Shown here piece by piece: positions 24,813-33,750 of a DNA stretch of 64,000 bases (positions are counted from its first letter, which is position 1; every line of letters starts with the position of its first letter). The notes beneath the pieces are model-generated. The model worked only from the letters and a program-made list of their open reading frames with translations. It was not told the origin of the DNA and did no database searches. Source of the stretch: GCA-2737725 sp965229355 (lineage in GTDB: Bacteria; Pseudomonadota; Alphaproteobacteria; Rhodospirillales; Rhodospirillaceae); NCBI GenBank assembly GCA_965229355.1, contig OZ245869.1, positions 1,116,001 to 1,180,000 of the forward strand, in the 5' to 3' direction. Position numbers and translations under genes: made by a program.

Positions 24813-25940
24813 ATGACGTTTGAACGGGTAGCGACTAACTTTCGCCGCGGTGCAGTTTTAGCGGCACTCTTTGCTCTGGGAGGATGCTCGTTCGCAAGCG
24901 ATGCCTTATTCCCCTCTTTTAACGAGAGTTCTGCTGAAAGCGCTGCTGCTGTCCCGCCGCCGCCAGCCGAATTCAGCGCTGCGCCAGCGCCTGCTCCGGT
25001 CGCAGCTGCGCCGATTACTGCTCCGCCATCAAATGGGCGCGGCTACAATGGCACTACAGTCGTTGGCTTACGCGTCACGCAGTTCCGCAGCGAATACGAA
25101 CAAATCAAAGGCAATGCTGGTGCACGCAGTTCGCAGTTCACCAACATTCGCGCGCAAACGGTTGCCAATGCTGGCGCTTATAACGCAGCTGTCGGTGTGA
25201 TCCGCTCACGCCTGCAAATCGGCACAACTCCGGGCAACCCGGAATTGCTGGCGCAATGGCAAGAAGCGCAGGCGCGCTTAACCGCCAGTGACGCCGATTT
25301 GGCCAACATGAACCAATTGTCGTCACAAGTGGCCGCAGATGCTGGTTCAGTTGCGTACTTGTTGGATAGCGTTCGTTCAGCCTTCACGCTTTCTGGCGCT
25401 GTGGATGAAGACCACCGCCAACTGCGCATGTTGGAAGATGAAATCGCACAAACCAACATCACCATCGACCGCCTGCTGCAAAGCTTAAACGGCGACATCG
25501 CGCGCCAACAACAATTCGTCACCAACGAGCGTAACAGCCTGGTGGAATTGGCGGCCGGCATTAACGTTGGCGGCATGTATCAATCGGGTATCGCCCGCAG
25601 CGCTTCGGCTGCATCGCCTGGCCGCACTGCGCCGGTGCCAACATCGAACAACTTTGCGGACCGCAAGCCGCTGGTTGTGATTCGCTTCGACAAAGCTGAT
25701 GTTGCTTACGAACCGGCCCTGTACCAAGCCTTAAGCCGCGCCCTGGAACGCCGTCCGGATGCCGTGTTTGATCTGGTTGCTGTCTCCTCCAGCAGCGCTA
25801 GCTCGGCTGCGGCCCGCCGCAACGCCGAAGGCGTGATGCGCTCGATGACGAATATGGGTCTGCCAGCTGACCGCGTGATCATGGCCACCATGAGCAGCGG
25901 CACAGCCACCAGCCCAGAAGTGCACGTTTACGTTCGATAG
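24813..25940 (+). CDS. Lipoprotein with coiled-coil and degenerate OmpA-like C-terminus
   Basis: 375 residues from the ATG at 24813, preceded by TTGGGG; a GTG at 24789 is a weaker alternative. The signal ends in a lipobox, ALGGC, with Cys near residue 25. A Pro/Ala linker (about 45-80) follows, then a long helical region (80-265) likely to be coiled coil. The last 110 residues (RKPLVVIRFDKADVAYEPALYQALSRALERRPDAVFDLVAV...) resemble the OmpA/Pal fold in layout: beta strand, helix with repeated Ala/Arg, and the NMGLPADRVIMAT strand. The Asp/Arg pair that grips peptidoglycan is not obvious. It is probably an outer-membrane-anchored envelope protein. A strong terminator follows, so it is monocistronic. 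Confidence 0.72.
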   Translation: MTFERVATNFRRGAVLAALFALGGCSFASDALFPSFNESSAESAAAVPPPPAEFSAAPAPAPVAAAPITAPPSNGRGYNGTTVVGLRVTQFRSEYEQIKGNAGARSSQFTNIRAQTVANAGAYNAAVGVIRSRLQIGTTPGNPELLAQWQEAQARLTASDADLANMNQLSSQVAADAGSVAYLLDSVRSAFTLSGAVDEDHRQLRMLEDEIAQTNITIDRLLQSLNGDIARQQQFVTNERNSLVELAAGINVGGMYQSGIARSASAASPGRTAPVPTSNNFADRKPLVVIRFDKADVAYEPALYQALSRALERRPDAVFDLVAVSSSSASSAAARRNAEGVMRSMTNMGLPADRVIMATMSSGTATSPEVHVYVR

Positions 25941-25970
25941 AACTTAAACAAAGCATCTGCGGATATATTA

Positions 25971-26010
25971 AGGGCGTTACGTCAGATCGGCGTAACGCCC
26001 TTTTCTTTTT
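25971..26010 (+). terminator. Rho-independent terminator of the lipoprotein gene
   Basis: AGGGCGTTACG (25971-25981) pairs perfectly with CGTAACGCCCT (25991-26001) around a 9-base loop, followed by TTTTCTTTTT. It also faces panC, which ends at 26025 on the minus strand, but the T-run supports plus-strand termination. Confidence 0.93.
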
Positions 26011-26024
26011 GATCTGATGCTTTT

Positions 26025-26876
26025 TTAGATCGCGAGATTGTCGATCAGGCGCGCACGACCTAAATAAGTTGCCGCGAACACACGGCCTGTTGTTTCGCCG
26101 GGCTTCAGAACGGCAAGCGTATCGGTATGCCGCGCATCGATATAATCAATCGCGCGAAAACCGGCTTTCAACACATCGGCCTTGGCCTGCTCGGTTGCTG
26201 CCAAAGGATCACCACCAGCAGCGATGTTTCGGGCTGCTTTGGTTAGCGCCGCATATAACGCCGGAGCAATTTTGCGTTCTTCCGGCGTCAGGTACGCATT
26301 GCGTGACGACATGGCCAACCCATCAGATTCACGCACCGTCGGCACACCTTCGATGTTCACCGGAATATTTAAATCGGCAGAGAAGCGTTTGATGACGGCC
26401 AGTTGCTGAAAATCTTTTTCACCAAACAACGCAACGTCAGGCAATGCTTGCAGCAGCAACTTCGTCACCACTGTTGCAACACCTTCAAAGTGACCAGGGC
26501 GAAACGGACCGCAAAGAACATCGGTTAACCCGCTGACCGTGACCTTGGTGGCAAAGCCTGGCGGATACATGACATCAGGCGTGGGGGTGAAAAGCGCATT
26601 CACACCTGCGGGTTCAAGCAAGGCCACGTCTTTTGCTTCTTGACGTGGATACGCCGCAAAATCTTCGTTCGGGCCAAACTGCGTCGGGTTCACGAAAATA
26701 GTCGCAATCACGCGGTCTGCTTTGGTCTTGGCTGTTTCCATTAAGTGGATGTGGCCGCGATGAAGCGCGCCCATGGTGGGCACCAACGCCACAGACTGAC
26801 CTGCCGCACGCCACGATTTAACAAGTGTGCGCAACGCAGCCACATCACGCGCAATGACAAATGAATCTGAAGACAT
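26025..26876 (-). CDS. panC: Pantothenate synthetase
   Basis: 283 residues, normal for PanC, which condenses pantoate and beta-alanine with ATP in the cytosol. The nucleotidyltransferase HIGH-like motif is in LVPTMGALHRGHIHLM, followed by IFVNPTQFGPNEDFAAYPR, the pantoate/ATP segment FGEKDFQQLAVIKR and ESDGLAMSSRNAYL (KMSKS equivalent). It lies three bases after the panB stop, in the usual panB-panC order. Confidence 0.96.
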   Translation of the reverse strand: MSSDSFVIARDVAALRTLVKSWRAAGQSVALVPTMGALHRGHIHLMETAKTKADRVIATIFVNPTQFGPNEDFAAYPRQEAKDVALLEPAGVNALFTPTPDVMYPPGFATKVTVSGLTDVLCGPFRPGHFEGVATVVTKLLLQALPDVALFGEKDFQQLAVIKRFSADLNIPVNIEGVPTVRESDGLAMSSRNAYLTPEERKIAPALYAALTKAARNIAAGGDPLAATEQAKADVLKAGFRAIDYIDARHTDTLAVLKPGETTGRVFAATYLGRARLIDNLAI

Positions 26877-26879
26877 GGT

Positions 26880-27710
26880 TTATTTTTTCGGTTTTGCGGT
26901 AACAGTATGCTCAGGGCCCGGAAAGCGACGCGCGCGCACATCAGCGGCGTAAGTTTGAACAGCTTTCGTCACCTGTTCACCTAATTGCGCATAGCGCTTC
27001 ACAAACTTTGGTGTGAAATCACTAAACAGACCCAACAAATCTTCAGCCACCAGCACCTGACCATCGCACGCGGGTGACGCTCCGATGCCAATGCTGGGAA
27101 TCGCAATGTTTTCGGTAATCGCGCGCGCTAAGGGTTCCAGCGTGCCTTCAATCACAACGGAAAATGCGCCCGCATCGGCTACGGCCTGCGCATCGGCGGC
27201 AATCTCATCAGCCTCAGAGGCCGAACGCCCGCGCGTGCGATAACCGCCAAGCTGATTGACGGATTGCGGTGTCAGACCAACGTGCGCCATCACCGGAATA
27301 CCGCGCGCGGTGAGGAAGCGGATGGTATCGGCCATCTCTCGCCCACCTTCGAGCTTCACCGCAGCACATCCGGTTTCAGATAAAACGCGGGCACATGCTT
27401 TGAACGCATCGGCTGGAGATGCCTGATAGCTGCCAAAGGGCATATCGACAACAACGCATGCATGCTTCGAGCCGCGCACCACAGCGGCACCATGATTGAT
27501 CATCATATCCAGGGTGACGTGCAGCGTACTGTCGAAACCATACAGCACCATGCCTAGCGAATCGCCCACCAGTAGCACGTCCACCGCCTCATCCATGAAG
27601 CCCGCCATGGGCGCTGTGTAGGCCGTGACGCATACAATAGGCTCGGCCCCTTTGCGTGCTGAGATATCACGCACGGTCAGGCGTTGGGATTTTCCGGTCT
27701 TGGTGCTCAC
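26880..27710 (-). CDS. panB: 3-methyl-2-oxobutanoate hydroxymethyltransferase
   Basis: 276 residues, GTG start at 27708-27710. PanB transfers a hydroxymethyl group from methylene-tetrahydrofolate to 2-oxoisovalerate, the first committed step to pantothenate. The TIM-barrel metal-site residues are in LLVGDSLGMVLYGF and VVVDMPFGSY, with the substrate region AHVGLTPQSVNQLGGYRTRGR and the catalytic Glu in VIEGTLEPLA. It carries a short Lys-rich C-terminal tail (VTAKPKK). It forms an operon with panC and follows a small hydrophobic reading frame and a sensor kinase on the same strand. Confidence 0.96.
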   Translation of the reverse strand: MSTKTGKSQRLTVRDISARKGAEPIVCVTAYTAPMAGFMDEAVDVLLVGDSLGMVLYGFDSTLHVTLDMMINHGAAVVRGSKHACVVVDMPFGSYQASPADAFKACARVLSETGCAAVKLEGGREMADTIRFLTARGIPVMAHVGLTPQSVNQLGGYRTRGRSASEADEIAADAQAVADAGAFSVVIEGTLEPLARAITENIAIPSIGIGASPACDGQVLVAEDLLGLFSDFTPKFVKRYAQLGEQVTKAVQTYAADVRARRFPGPEHTVTAKPKK

Positions 27711-27736
27711 GAGAAAAGATCCTGCTTAAACGATGT

Positions 27737-27813
27737 TAGGAGCGCGAGCGGTACAACCACAACACGATGCCAATAGCGACCAACAAAAAGACAACCCCAA
27801 GGGCGGTGTTCAT
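27737..27813 (-). CDS. Possible 25-28 residue membrane peptide between kinase and panB
   Basis: From an ATG near 27813 the minus strand encodes a very short hydrophobic peptide beginning MNTALGVVFLL. Depending on one base near 27780 that I cannot fix by eye, it continues either as a single transmembrane helix with an Arg/Ser tail (ending near 27737) or as a Ser/Cys/Ala-rich tail (ending near 27727). It sits in the gap of about 120 bases between the kinase and panB on the same strand. Single-helix peptides of this size are often missed by gene finders. Coordinates and frame are uncertain. Confidence 0.35.
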
Positions 27814-27833
27814 ATCAATGTGTCCTTCGCCGC

Positions 27834-29300
27834 CTAACTGACAGGCAGGCGCACAGCAAAAACAGTACCGGCTGATGAGGTTGATTTGAGCGCAATATCG
27901 CCGCCTTGCACACGCAATGCTTCACGGGCGATGGGCAACCCTAAACCGGTACCGCCTGATTTAGCCGAACCTGCGAATGGAACAAAGAGATGATCTTTTG
28001 CACGCTTGGGCATACCGGGCCCGTTATCCGTCACAAGCACGATATGATCAGCCCCCTCTTTGACATGGCTGAGACGTACTTCCTTGGCCGCTGCTTCGCC
28101 AGCATTGCGGATGATATTTTCGAACGTGCGATGCATCAGTTCAGAATCGGCGACGAATGTAACATCGTCAACCAGATCGATAACGATACTGGTATTCGGC
28201 AACGTTGATTGCAGTGATGTCTGCACTTCCATCAGCACTTCGCGTAAGGAGAGCTTTTGTTTATGCGCAGCGGGTAAATCTTCTTTGGCGAAACGAATGG
28301 TGCTGGTGGACAAGCGGACAGCGCGGTCAATGGCGCGAACGATTCCGGTTGTGATGATTTTCACATCAGGGTCGACGTTGGGCGCATTTTCCAATCGGTC
28401 AGATTCCAACTGCGCCGTAGCCAGAATATTTTTCAAATCGTGCGAGATTTTCGTGACTGCAGCTCCCAAACCCGCCAAGCGTTCTTTCTCTAGCAGCGAG
28501 GCCCGTAAGCGCATTTGCATGTCCGCCAAAGCTTGCTCTGCGGTTCCAACTTCATCACTGCGGTCTTCAGGAATAATAACGCGGCGCGGATCTTCAGGGT
28601 CTTGCTGAAAGCCCGTCATATTCGCAGTTAAACGCTGCAAAGGGCGCACCGTCAGCCATTGCACCGTCAGATAGACCAACGCTGCCGCTGTAACCGAAAT
28701 GAAAATGCTCAAGGTAATAATGCGACGTAAGTAGTCCCATAACGCAGTTGCCAGCGGCGCTTCTTCCAACACCACTTCGACAATCACACGCGGATCAGAC
28801 TGGCTTAAGCCGGTGACCCCCATGACAGTTGGCTCTTTGGTAAACATGGTGTGCAGCGCATCGACCACCAACATGAAGGGCGTGTCTTCGCGCAAGTCTG
28901 ACAGTTTGGGAATTGTCGGTGGCATGCGTGGCCCCAGCGTGCGGGGTGCCATATTGGGCCTTAAAATTGTCAGACCCAGCATTCCAGCCTGATCCAGCAA
29001 CCGGTCGCGCAAAGTCGGGTCGATGCGCCCTGACGCGGGCTGGCCTGGAACCGCCTCGAGGGCAGAAATAATCAGGTGCGCTGCATCAATCTTCTCTTCC
29101 AAATAATTGACGCGGAATCGGGCCAGAGACGGGGCCAAGAACAGGGCTTCGGCCAACATGACAAAGATGACTGTCAGCACCAAAAGCCGGCCAGATAAGC
29201 CAAAACGGTGCCCTATTCCCTGTGTGCGGCCCGCAGTAGTGCCCGCATGAGAGCCTGGGGTCGTCAGATTTGGGGTGGTATCTTTGGTCGCGAGGTCCAT
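27834..29300 (-). CDS. Orphan sensor histidine kinase (two TM, HAMP, HisKA-like, HATPase)
   Basis: 488 residues from the ATG at 29298-29300 (a GTG three codons upstream is possible). A Thr-rich cytosolic tail precedes helix 1 (LSGRLLVLTVIFVMLAEALFL), a periplasmic loop of about 140 residues, and helix 2 (ITLSIFISVTAAALVYLTV). HAMP follows (WLTVRPLQRLTANM). The phosphoacceptor His is in VTKISHDLKNILAT, a variant H-box with Lys-Asn instead of Arg-Thr-Pro. HATPase boxes are NIIRNAGEAA, DNGPGMP and SGGTGLGLPIA. No response regulator gene is adjacent; the genes downstream are the small peptide and panBC. Confidence 0.87.
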   Translation of the reverse strand: MDLATKDTTPNLTTPGSHAGTTAGRTQGIGHRFGLSGRLLVLTVIFVMLAEALFLAPSLARFRVNYLEEKIDAAHLIISALEAVPGQPASGRIDPTLRDRLLDQAGMLGLTILRPNMAPRTLGPRMPPTIPKLSDLREDTPFMLVVDALHTMFTKEPTVMGVTGLSQSDPRVIVEVVLEEAPLATALWDYLRRIITLSIFISVTAAALVYLTVQWLTVRPLQRLTANMTGFQQDPEDPRRVIIPEDRSDEVGTAEQALADMQMRLRASLLEKERLAGLGAAVTKISHDLKNILATAQLESDRLENAPNVDPDVKIITTGIVRAIDRAVRLSTSTIRFAKEDLPAAHKQKLSLREVLMEVQTSLQSTLPNTSIVIDLVDDVTFVADSELMHRTFENIIRNAGEAAAKEVRLSHVKEGADHIVLVTDNGPGMPKRAKDHLFVPFAGSAKSGGTGLGLPIAREALRVQGGDIALKSTSSAGTVFAVRLPVS

Positions 29301-29399
29301 GGGCCGCACATTAGCAGTTCATGGGGCTAAAAACCCGGCTAAATGGCTAAAAAGAGCCAGTTTTTGCCCTGTTCACGTGGTTTTGGGCTGACTCCTGAA

Positions 29400-29428
29400 T
29401 TGACTCACAGGGCGGGGGCCCCTATACA
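29400..29428 (+). promoter_or_regulatory. Sigma-70-type promoter of rpmH
   Basis: TTGACT (29400-29405), a 17-base spacer and TATACA (29423-29428) lie about 80 bases before the rpmH GTG, with no other gene between. A short pyrimidine tract follows the -10 box. Confidence 0.75.
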
Positions 29429-29505
29429 CCCCCCTCCTTAAGCTTAGGACGCTCCGCCAGACCGGTGGGGTGTTCTTTTTTTGTCTGATTTGCGGAGTTT
29501 TCAAC

Positions 29506-29640
29506 GTGAAACGCACGTATCAACCAAGCAAGCTGGTGCGTAAACGTCGTCACGGCTTCCGTTCCCGCATGGCGACTGTTGGAGGCCGTAAGGTCCTTGC
29601 CAGCCGCCGTTCAAAGGGCCGGAAACGCCTGTCGGCCTAA
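29506..29640 (+). CDS. rpmH: 50S ribosomal protein L34
   Basis: 44 residues from GTG at 29506, with GGAG 9 bases upstream: MKRTYQPSKLVRKRRHGF ... and ending RSKGRKRLSA. This is the full and highly conserved L34 sequence, with the bacterial KRTYQPS start and the RxRMAT and GRKVLxxRR blocks. It is the first gene of the rpmH-rnpA-yidD-yidC-engB block. Confidence 0.97.
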   Translation: MKRTYQPSKLVRKRRHGFRSRMATVGGRKVLASRRSKGRKRLSA

Positions 29641-29671
29641 CACCCGCCGGCTGCCGCCGGGAGCTAATGCC

Positions 29672-30067
29672 ATGAGCAGAGCCTGGCGCTGTCTTCAAGA
29701 TCGCAGTGACTTCCTCAGAGCCGCCGGAAAAGGCGTGCGCAAGGGAACTCCTGCGTTTTTGATTCAAGCCATCTCGCGCGCCACGTCCGAAAGCGGCGAG
29801 CCCGAATCCACCTCGTTACGCGTAGGCTTCACCGCCACCCGCAAACTTGGCAATGCCGTGATTCGCAATCGCGCCAAACGTCGTCTGCGTGCTGCTGCAG
29901 ACGTTGCATTGACGGATTTCGCAAGTAAATCGGCTGATCTGGTTTTAATCGCGCGTCCTGATGCATTATCGCGCACCTTTACCCATATGACCGATGACCT
30001 GCGCCGCGCGGCCGAGCACGTGATGCGCCAGATCGATGGCAAAACGCCGGGTAAAGCGACCTCATGA
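29672..30067 (+). CDS. rnpA: Ribonuclease P protein component
   Basis: 131 residues from the ATG at 29672, 8 bases after GGGAG; a longer in-frame extension overlaps rpmH and has no homology. The RNase P protein signature is RVGFTATRKLGNAVIRNRAKRRLRAA, the basic RNR patch that binds the catalytic RNA, which processes the 5' ends of tRNA precursors. The N-terminus RCLQDRSDFLRAAGKGVRKGT is the variant common in alphaproteobacteria. It overlaps yidD (ATGA). Confidence 0.95.
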   Translation: MSRAWRCLQDRSDFLRAAGKGVRKGTPAFLIQAISRATSESGEPESTSLRVGFTATRKLGNAVIRNRAKRRLRAAADVALTDFASKSADLVLIARPDALSRTFTHMTDDLRRAAEHVMRQIDGKTPGKATS

Positions 30068-30375
30068 TCTCGCCTGCTAGAATCTCACAAGGCATTGGTT
30101 TTATCTTACGGGCTTTGATCAAAGTTTATCAGTGGACCCTTTCGGCTTTCATTGGTCGTACCTGCCGCTTTGAACCTTCATGCTCAAACTATGCTGCTGA
30201 AGCTATTCTGACGCACGGCCCCCTGAAGGGTTCATGGCTTGGTTTAAAGCGCATTGCGCGCTGCCATCCATGGGGCGATTCAGGCTACGACCCTGTTCCG
30301 GATTCGCCTACCGCCAAGTCTTGCTCGCACCCAAATTGTTCGACCTCTAACGCACATACACACGCTCATGTCTGA
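30064..30375 (+). CDS. yidD: Membrane protein insertion efficiency factor YidD
   Basis: 103 residues. The core (about 10-78) has the YidD pattern IKVYQWTLSAFIGRTCRFEPSCSNYAAEAI and LKRIARCHPWGDSGYDPVP, with three conserved cysteines. YidD is a small amphipathic protein at the inner membrane that assists YidC-dependent insertion. The C-terminal tail after the core (CSHPNCSTSNAHTHAHV) is rich in Cys and His and overlaps the first codons of yidC. The overlap with rnpA and yidC implies coupled translation. Confidence 0.93.
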   Translation: MISPARISQGIGFILRALIKVYQWTLSAFIGRTCRFEPSCSNYAAEAILTHGPLKGSWLGLKRIARCHPWGDSGYDPVPDSPTAKSCSHPNCSTSNAHTHAHV

Positions 30376-32083
30376 TCAAAAAAACATCCTTGTTGCTATC
30401 GTGCTGTCGGCGATCATCTTGATCGGCTGGGAGTTCTTCTTTGCGCCGAAGCCGCCGCCAAAACCGGCCGAGAACGCGGTTGCGAGCGCACCAGCTACCG
30501 CACCCAATGCGCCCACAACTGATTCTGGCGCAGCGCCGATCGCGGCTCCTGCGACAGCAGTGCCGGAAACACCTGCCGCCCCGGCTGTTGAAAGCCCGCG
30601 CGTGAGCATCGAGACCGCGAAGGTCAAAGGCTCGCTGTCACTGGCTGGTGTGCGATTTGATGACGTAACGCTGTTGAAATACCGCGAGACATTGGAAGCC
30701 AACAGCCCGCCGATTGATTTGCTGTCGCCCATGAGCGCATCCAAGCCATACTTCGTTGAGATGGGTTGGTTGTCGGGCGATTCATCGGTGAAGGTGCCCA
30801 GCGCATCAACAGTATGGACTGCGCAAGACCCTGCGGCGGCCATCACGGAAACCACACCTGCTGTTTTGACATGGGATAACGGCGCAGGATTGCGCTTCAC
30901 CAAGAAGATCAGCATCGACGCAAATTACATGTTCACCATCGAGCAAACGGTGGAAAACACCAGCGCTGCGCCTGTGACCATGTACCCGTATGGCTTGGTG
31001 GCGCGTATGGATACGCCAGCCACCGCAGGCTTCTTTATCTTGCATGAAGGCCCCTTGGGCGTGCTGAACAACACGCTGAAAGAAATTAAGTACAAAGACC
31101 TTCAGAAAGAACCGCGCCAAGTCGAACAATCCACCGGTGGCTGGATCGGCTTCACCGACAAATACTGGCTGACCGCTTTAGCGTTCGATCCCGCTTTGCG
31201 TATCGATGCAACGTTCAACCATAGCACTGTGAATGGCCGCGACCGTTACCAAACCGATTTGCGCGGCGAAGCGATCACCTTAGGCGCCAACGAAACCAAG
31301 ACTGTGAAGTCGTATATGTTCGCAGGCGCTAAAGAAGTGCAGTTGCTGGATGCTTACACCGAACAATTAGGCGTTCCGCGTTTCGACTTAGCGGTCGACT
31401 TTGGCTGGTTCTATTTCCTGACCAAACCGTTCTTCTACATCCTCGAATGGTTCAAGAGCATCCTGGGCAACTTCGGCCTGGCGATCTTGGCGTTCACCGT
31501 CGTCTTGCGCGGCATCATGTTCCCGCTGGCCAGCAAGCAATTCAAGGCGATGAACAAGCTGAAGAAACTGCAACCCGAGATGCAGAAGCTTCAGGCCAAA
31601 TACGCCGACGACCGCGTGAAGCTGAATCAAGCCATGATGGAGTTATACAAGAAAGAGAAAGCCAATCCGCTGGCGGGTTGCTTGCCGATCTTGATCCAAA
31701 TTCCCGTGTTCTTTGCGCTGTATAAGGTGCTGTTCGTCAGCATCGAAATGCGACACGCGCCATTCTATGGCTGGATTCATGACCTGTCGGCCATGGACCC
31801 CACTAACGTCTTCACGTTGTTCGGCCTGATCCCCTTCACGATGCCTTCGTTCCTGCATATCGGCATCTGGCCATTGATCATGGGTGTGACGATGTGGTTG
31901 CAGCAAAAGCTGAACCCGCAGCCAGCGGACCCGATCCAAGCCAAAGTGTTCATGATCTTCCCGTTCGTGTTCACCTATATGCTGGCGTCGTTCCCAGCAG
32001 GTCTGGTGATCTACTGGGCATGGAGCAACATGCTTGGCATCATCCAGCAATGGGTGATCACGCGCCAAGGTAAGACCGCCTAG
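30368..32083 (+). CDS. yidC: Membrane protein insertase YidC
   Basis: 571 residues, starting at the ATG at 30368 inside the yidD 3' end; the longer frame upstream is not homologous. Helix 1 (ILVAIVLSAIILIGWEFFF) is followed by an Ala/Pro linker, a periplasmic beta-sandwich domain (about 85-330) and the conserved insertase core: FGLAILAFTVVLRGIMFPLA, with the groove Arg, KLQPEMQKLQAKYADDR in the coiled-coil loop, GCLPILIQIPVFFALYKVL, and the last helices ending IIQQWVITR. It inserts membrane proteins alone or with Sec. The length and domain plan are typical for Gram-negatives. Confidence 0.97.
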   Translation: MSDQKNILVAIVLSAIILIGWEFFFAPKPPPKPAENAVASAPATAPNAPTTDSGAAPIAAPATAVPETPAAPAVESPRVSIETAKVKGSLSLAGVRFDDVTLLKYRETLEANSPPIDLLSPMSASKPYFVEMGWLSGDSSVKVPSASTVWTAQDPAAAITETTPAVLTWDNGAGLRFTKKISIDANYMFTIEQTVENTSAAPVTMYPYGLVARMDTPATAGFFILHEGPLGVLNNTLKEIKYKDLQKEPRQVEQSTGGWIGFTDKYWLTALAFDPALRIDATFNHSTVNGRDRYQTDLRGEAITLGANETKTVKSYMFAGAKEVQLLDAYTEQLGVPRFDLAVDFGWFYFLTKPFFYILEWFKSILGNFGLAILAFTVVLRGIMFPLASKQFKAMNKLKKLQPEMQKLQAKYADDRVKLNQAMMELYKKEKANPLAGCLPILIQIPVFFALYKVLFVSIEMRHAPFYGWIHDLSAMDPTNVFTLFGLIPFTMPSFLHIGIWPLIMGVTMWLQQKLNPQPADPIQAKVFMIFPFVFTYMLASFPAGLVIYWAWSNMLGIIQQWVITRQGKTA

Positions 32084-32091
32084 GATTTAAA

Positions 32092-32751
32092 GTGAATAAG
32101 CCTGCCGAAACATCACCGCTGTTTAAGCAAGACGCCATCGCGGCAGGCCATCACCTGTTCACGCGGCCTGTGAATTTTGTCACGGGCGCGTTGTCTGAAG
32201 AGTACCTGCCACACACGTCGCTGCCTGAAGTGGCCTTCGCCGGACGTTCTAACGTCGGCAAATCCAGCCTGATCAACGCCTTGGTTAATCATCGCCAGCT
32301 CGCGCGGGCCTCTAGCACACCGGGCCGCACGCAGGAGATCAACTTCTTTAACTTGGGTGAACGCCTGATGATGGTGGATTTGCCCGGGTACGGATTCGCC
32401 GAAGCGCCACGCGATAAGGCCGAAGTCTGGTCGGTCTTCATTCGCCGTTATCTAAAAGGCCGCCCGCAATTACGCCGCGCGTTGATTTTGATTGATAGCC
32501 GCCACGGGGTGAAGCCCTTGGACCAGGAGATCATGAAAATGATGGACGAGTCGGCCATGAATTATCAAATCGTGCTGACTAAGACCGACAAGATCAAGGC
32601 TGGCGAACTGGAGCGTTGCCTCGCCTCGGTTGCAGAAATCGCTGCAAAACATACAGCTGCACACCCTTTAATCCTGCCGACAAGCTCCAGCGATGGGGCC
32701 GGGTTAGCGGACCTTAAAGCCGCCTTGTCAGAACTGGCATTGCCAGAGTAG
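32092..32751 (+). CDS. engB: Ribosome biogenesis GTP-binding protein EngB (YsxC/YihA)
   Basis: 219 residues, GTG start 8 bases after yidC. GTPase motifs: G1 GRSNVGKSSLINAL (about residue 52), G2 region SSTPGRTQEINFF, G3 DLPGYGFAEAPRD and G4 LTKTDKIK. EngB assists late assembly of the 50S subunit. The N-terminal 25 residues are a poorly conserved extension. It belongs to the yidC block, and argB follows after about 80 bases. Confidence 0.95.
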   Translation: MNKPAETSPLFKQDAIAAGHHLFTRPVNFVTGALSEEYLPHTSLPEVAFAGRSNVGKSSLINALVNHRQLARASSTPGRTQEINFFNLGERLMMVDLPGYGFAEAPRDKAEVWSVFIRRYLKGRPQLRRALILIDSRHGVKPLDQEIMKMMDESAMNYQIVLTKTDKIKAGELERCLASVAEIAAKHTAAHPLILPTSSSDGAGLADLKAALSELALPE

Positions 32752-32832
32752 GTGTAGCGCGCGTGAGATTCGGGATTCCCGAGATCAGGAACGTAACCGA
32801 CCTTATTTAGAGAGCCGGAGACTGAGACAGAC

Positions 32833-33750
32833 ATGAGCGGTGAGACGCCCCAAGACGCCACGTCCCAAAATGATTGGCTTGCGAAAGCCGGTGTATTGGC
32901 CGATGCGCTGCCGTTCATGCGCGAACATGCCGGTGAGACCGTTGTGGTGAAATATGGCGGTCACGCCATGGGCGACGACAAGGTCGCCGAGAATTTCGCC
33001 CGCGATATCGTTCTACTGAAACAGGTCGGCATTAACCCCATCGTCGTTCACGGCGGCGGCCCCCAAATCGGCGCCATGCTGGAACGCCTAAAAATCAAAA
33101 GCTCGTTCATCGACGGCTTGCGTGTCACGGATGCCGATACCGTTGATATCGTCGAGATGGTTCTGTGCGGCTCGATCAACAAACAAATCGTTTCTGCCAT
33201 TAACCGTGCTGGCGGTTTCGCGGTCGGCATGTCGGGCAAAGACGGCAACCTGATCCGTGCTGAGAAAGTGCGCCGCACGAAGCGTGACCCGGGCTCGAAC
33301 ATCGAGAAAATTCTCGACCTCGGCTATGTCGGCGAACCCAAAGAAATTAATCCGCACATTCTGGATACGTTCGAGAAGTCGGACATCATTCCGGTGATCG
33401 CGCCCATCGGCGTGGGACCGAACGGCGAAACGTTCAACATCAACGCAGACACCGCTGCCGGTGCCGTCGCTGGCGCTGTCGGTGCGACACGCTTGTTAAT
33501 GCTGACCGACGTTGCGGGTGTATTAGACGACACCAGCCGTCTCATCAAAGAAATGACAGTCGAGCGCGCCAAGACCCTTATTCAAGCAGGTACGATTTCA
33601 GGCGGCATGATCCCGAAAGTGGAAACCTGCCTGGAAGCCGTGGCCCTGGGCGTCGAAGCCGCCGTGATTTTGGATGGACGCGTTCCGCACGCCGTGCTGC
33701 TGGAACTGTTCACGCCTTCGGGCGCTGGCACCCTGATTAAAAAGCGATGA
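32833..33750 (+). CDS. argB: Acetylglutamate kinase
   Basis: 305 residues, the usual length of proteobacterial ArgB, the second enzyme of arginine synthesis. Motifs: VVVKYGGHAMG (ATP phosphate binding), IVVHGGGPQIG, GLRVTDADTVDIVEMVL (substrate site), INADTAAGAVAGAVGATRLLMLTDVAGV and GGMIPKVETCLEAVALGV. The N-terminal helix before the fold (DWLAKAGVLADALPFM) is typical of arginine-inhibited hexameric enzymes. The gene overlaps the following nucleotidase by ATGA. Confidence 0.96.
   Translation: MSGETPQDATSQNDWLAKAGVLADALPFMREHAGETVVVKYGGHAMGDDKVAENFARDIVLLKQVGINPIVVHGGGPQIGAMLERLKIKSSFIDGLRVTDADTVDIVEMVLCGSINKQIVSAINRAGGFAVGMSGKDGNLIRAEKVRRTKRDPGSNIEKILDLGYVGEPKEINPHILDTFEKSDIIPVIAPIGVGPNGETFNINADTAAGAVAGAVGATRLLMLTDVAGVLDDTSRLIKEMTVERAKTLIQAGTISGGMIPKVETCLEAVALGVEAAVILDGRVPHAVLLELFTPSGAGTLIKKR

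Noticed and set aside
24611..24823. 70-residue open frame before the lipoprotein gene
   Set aside because: Basic, low-information product running into the lipoprotein start; no ribosome site or similarity.
26877..27833. Riboswitch or leader regulating pantothenate genes
   Set aside because: No known aptamer signature or attenuator hairpin is visible ahead of panB.
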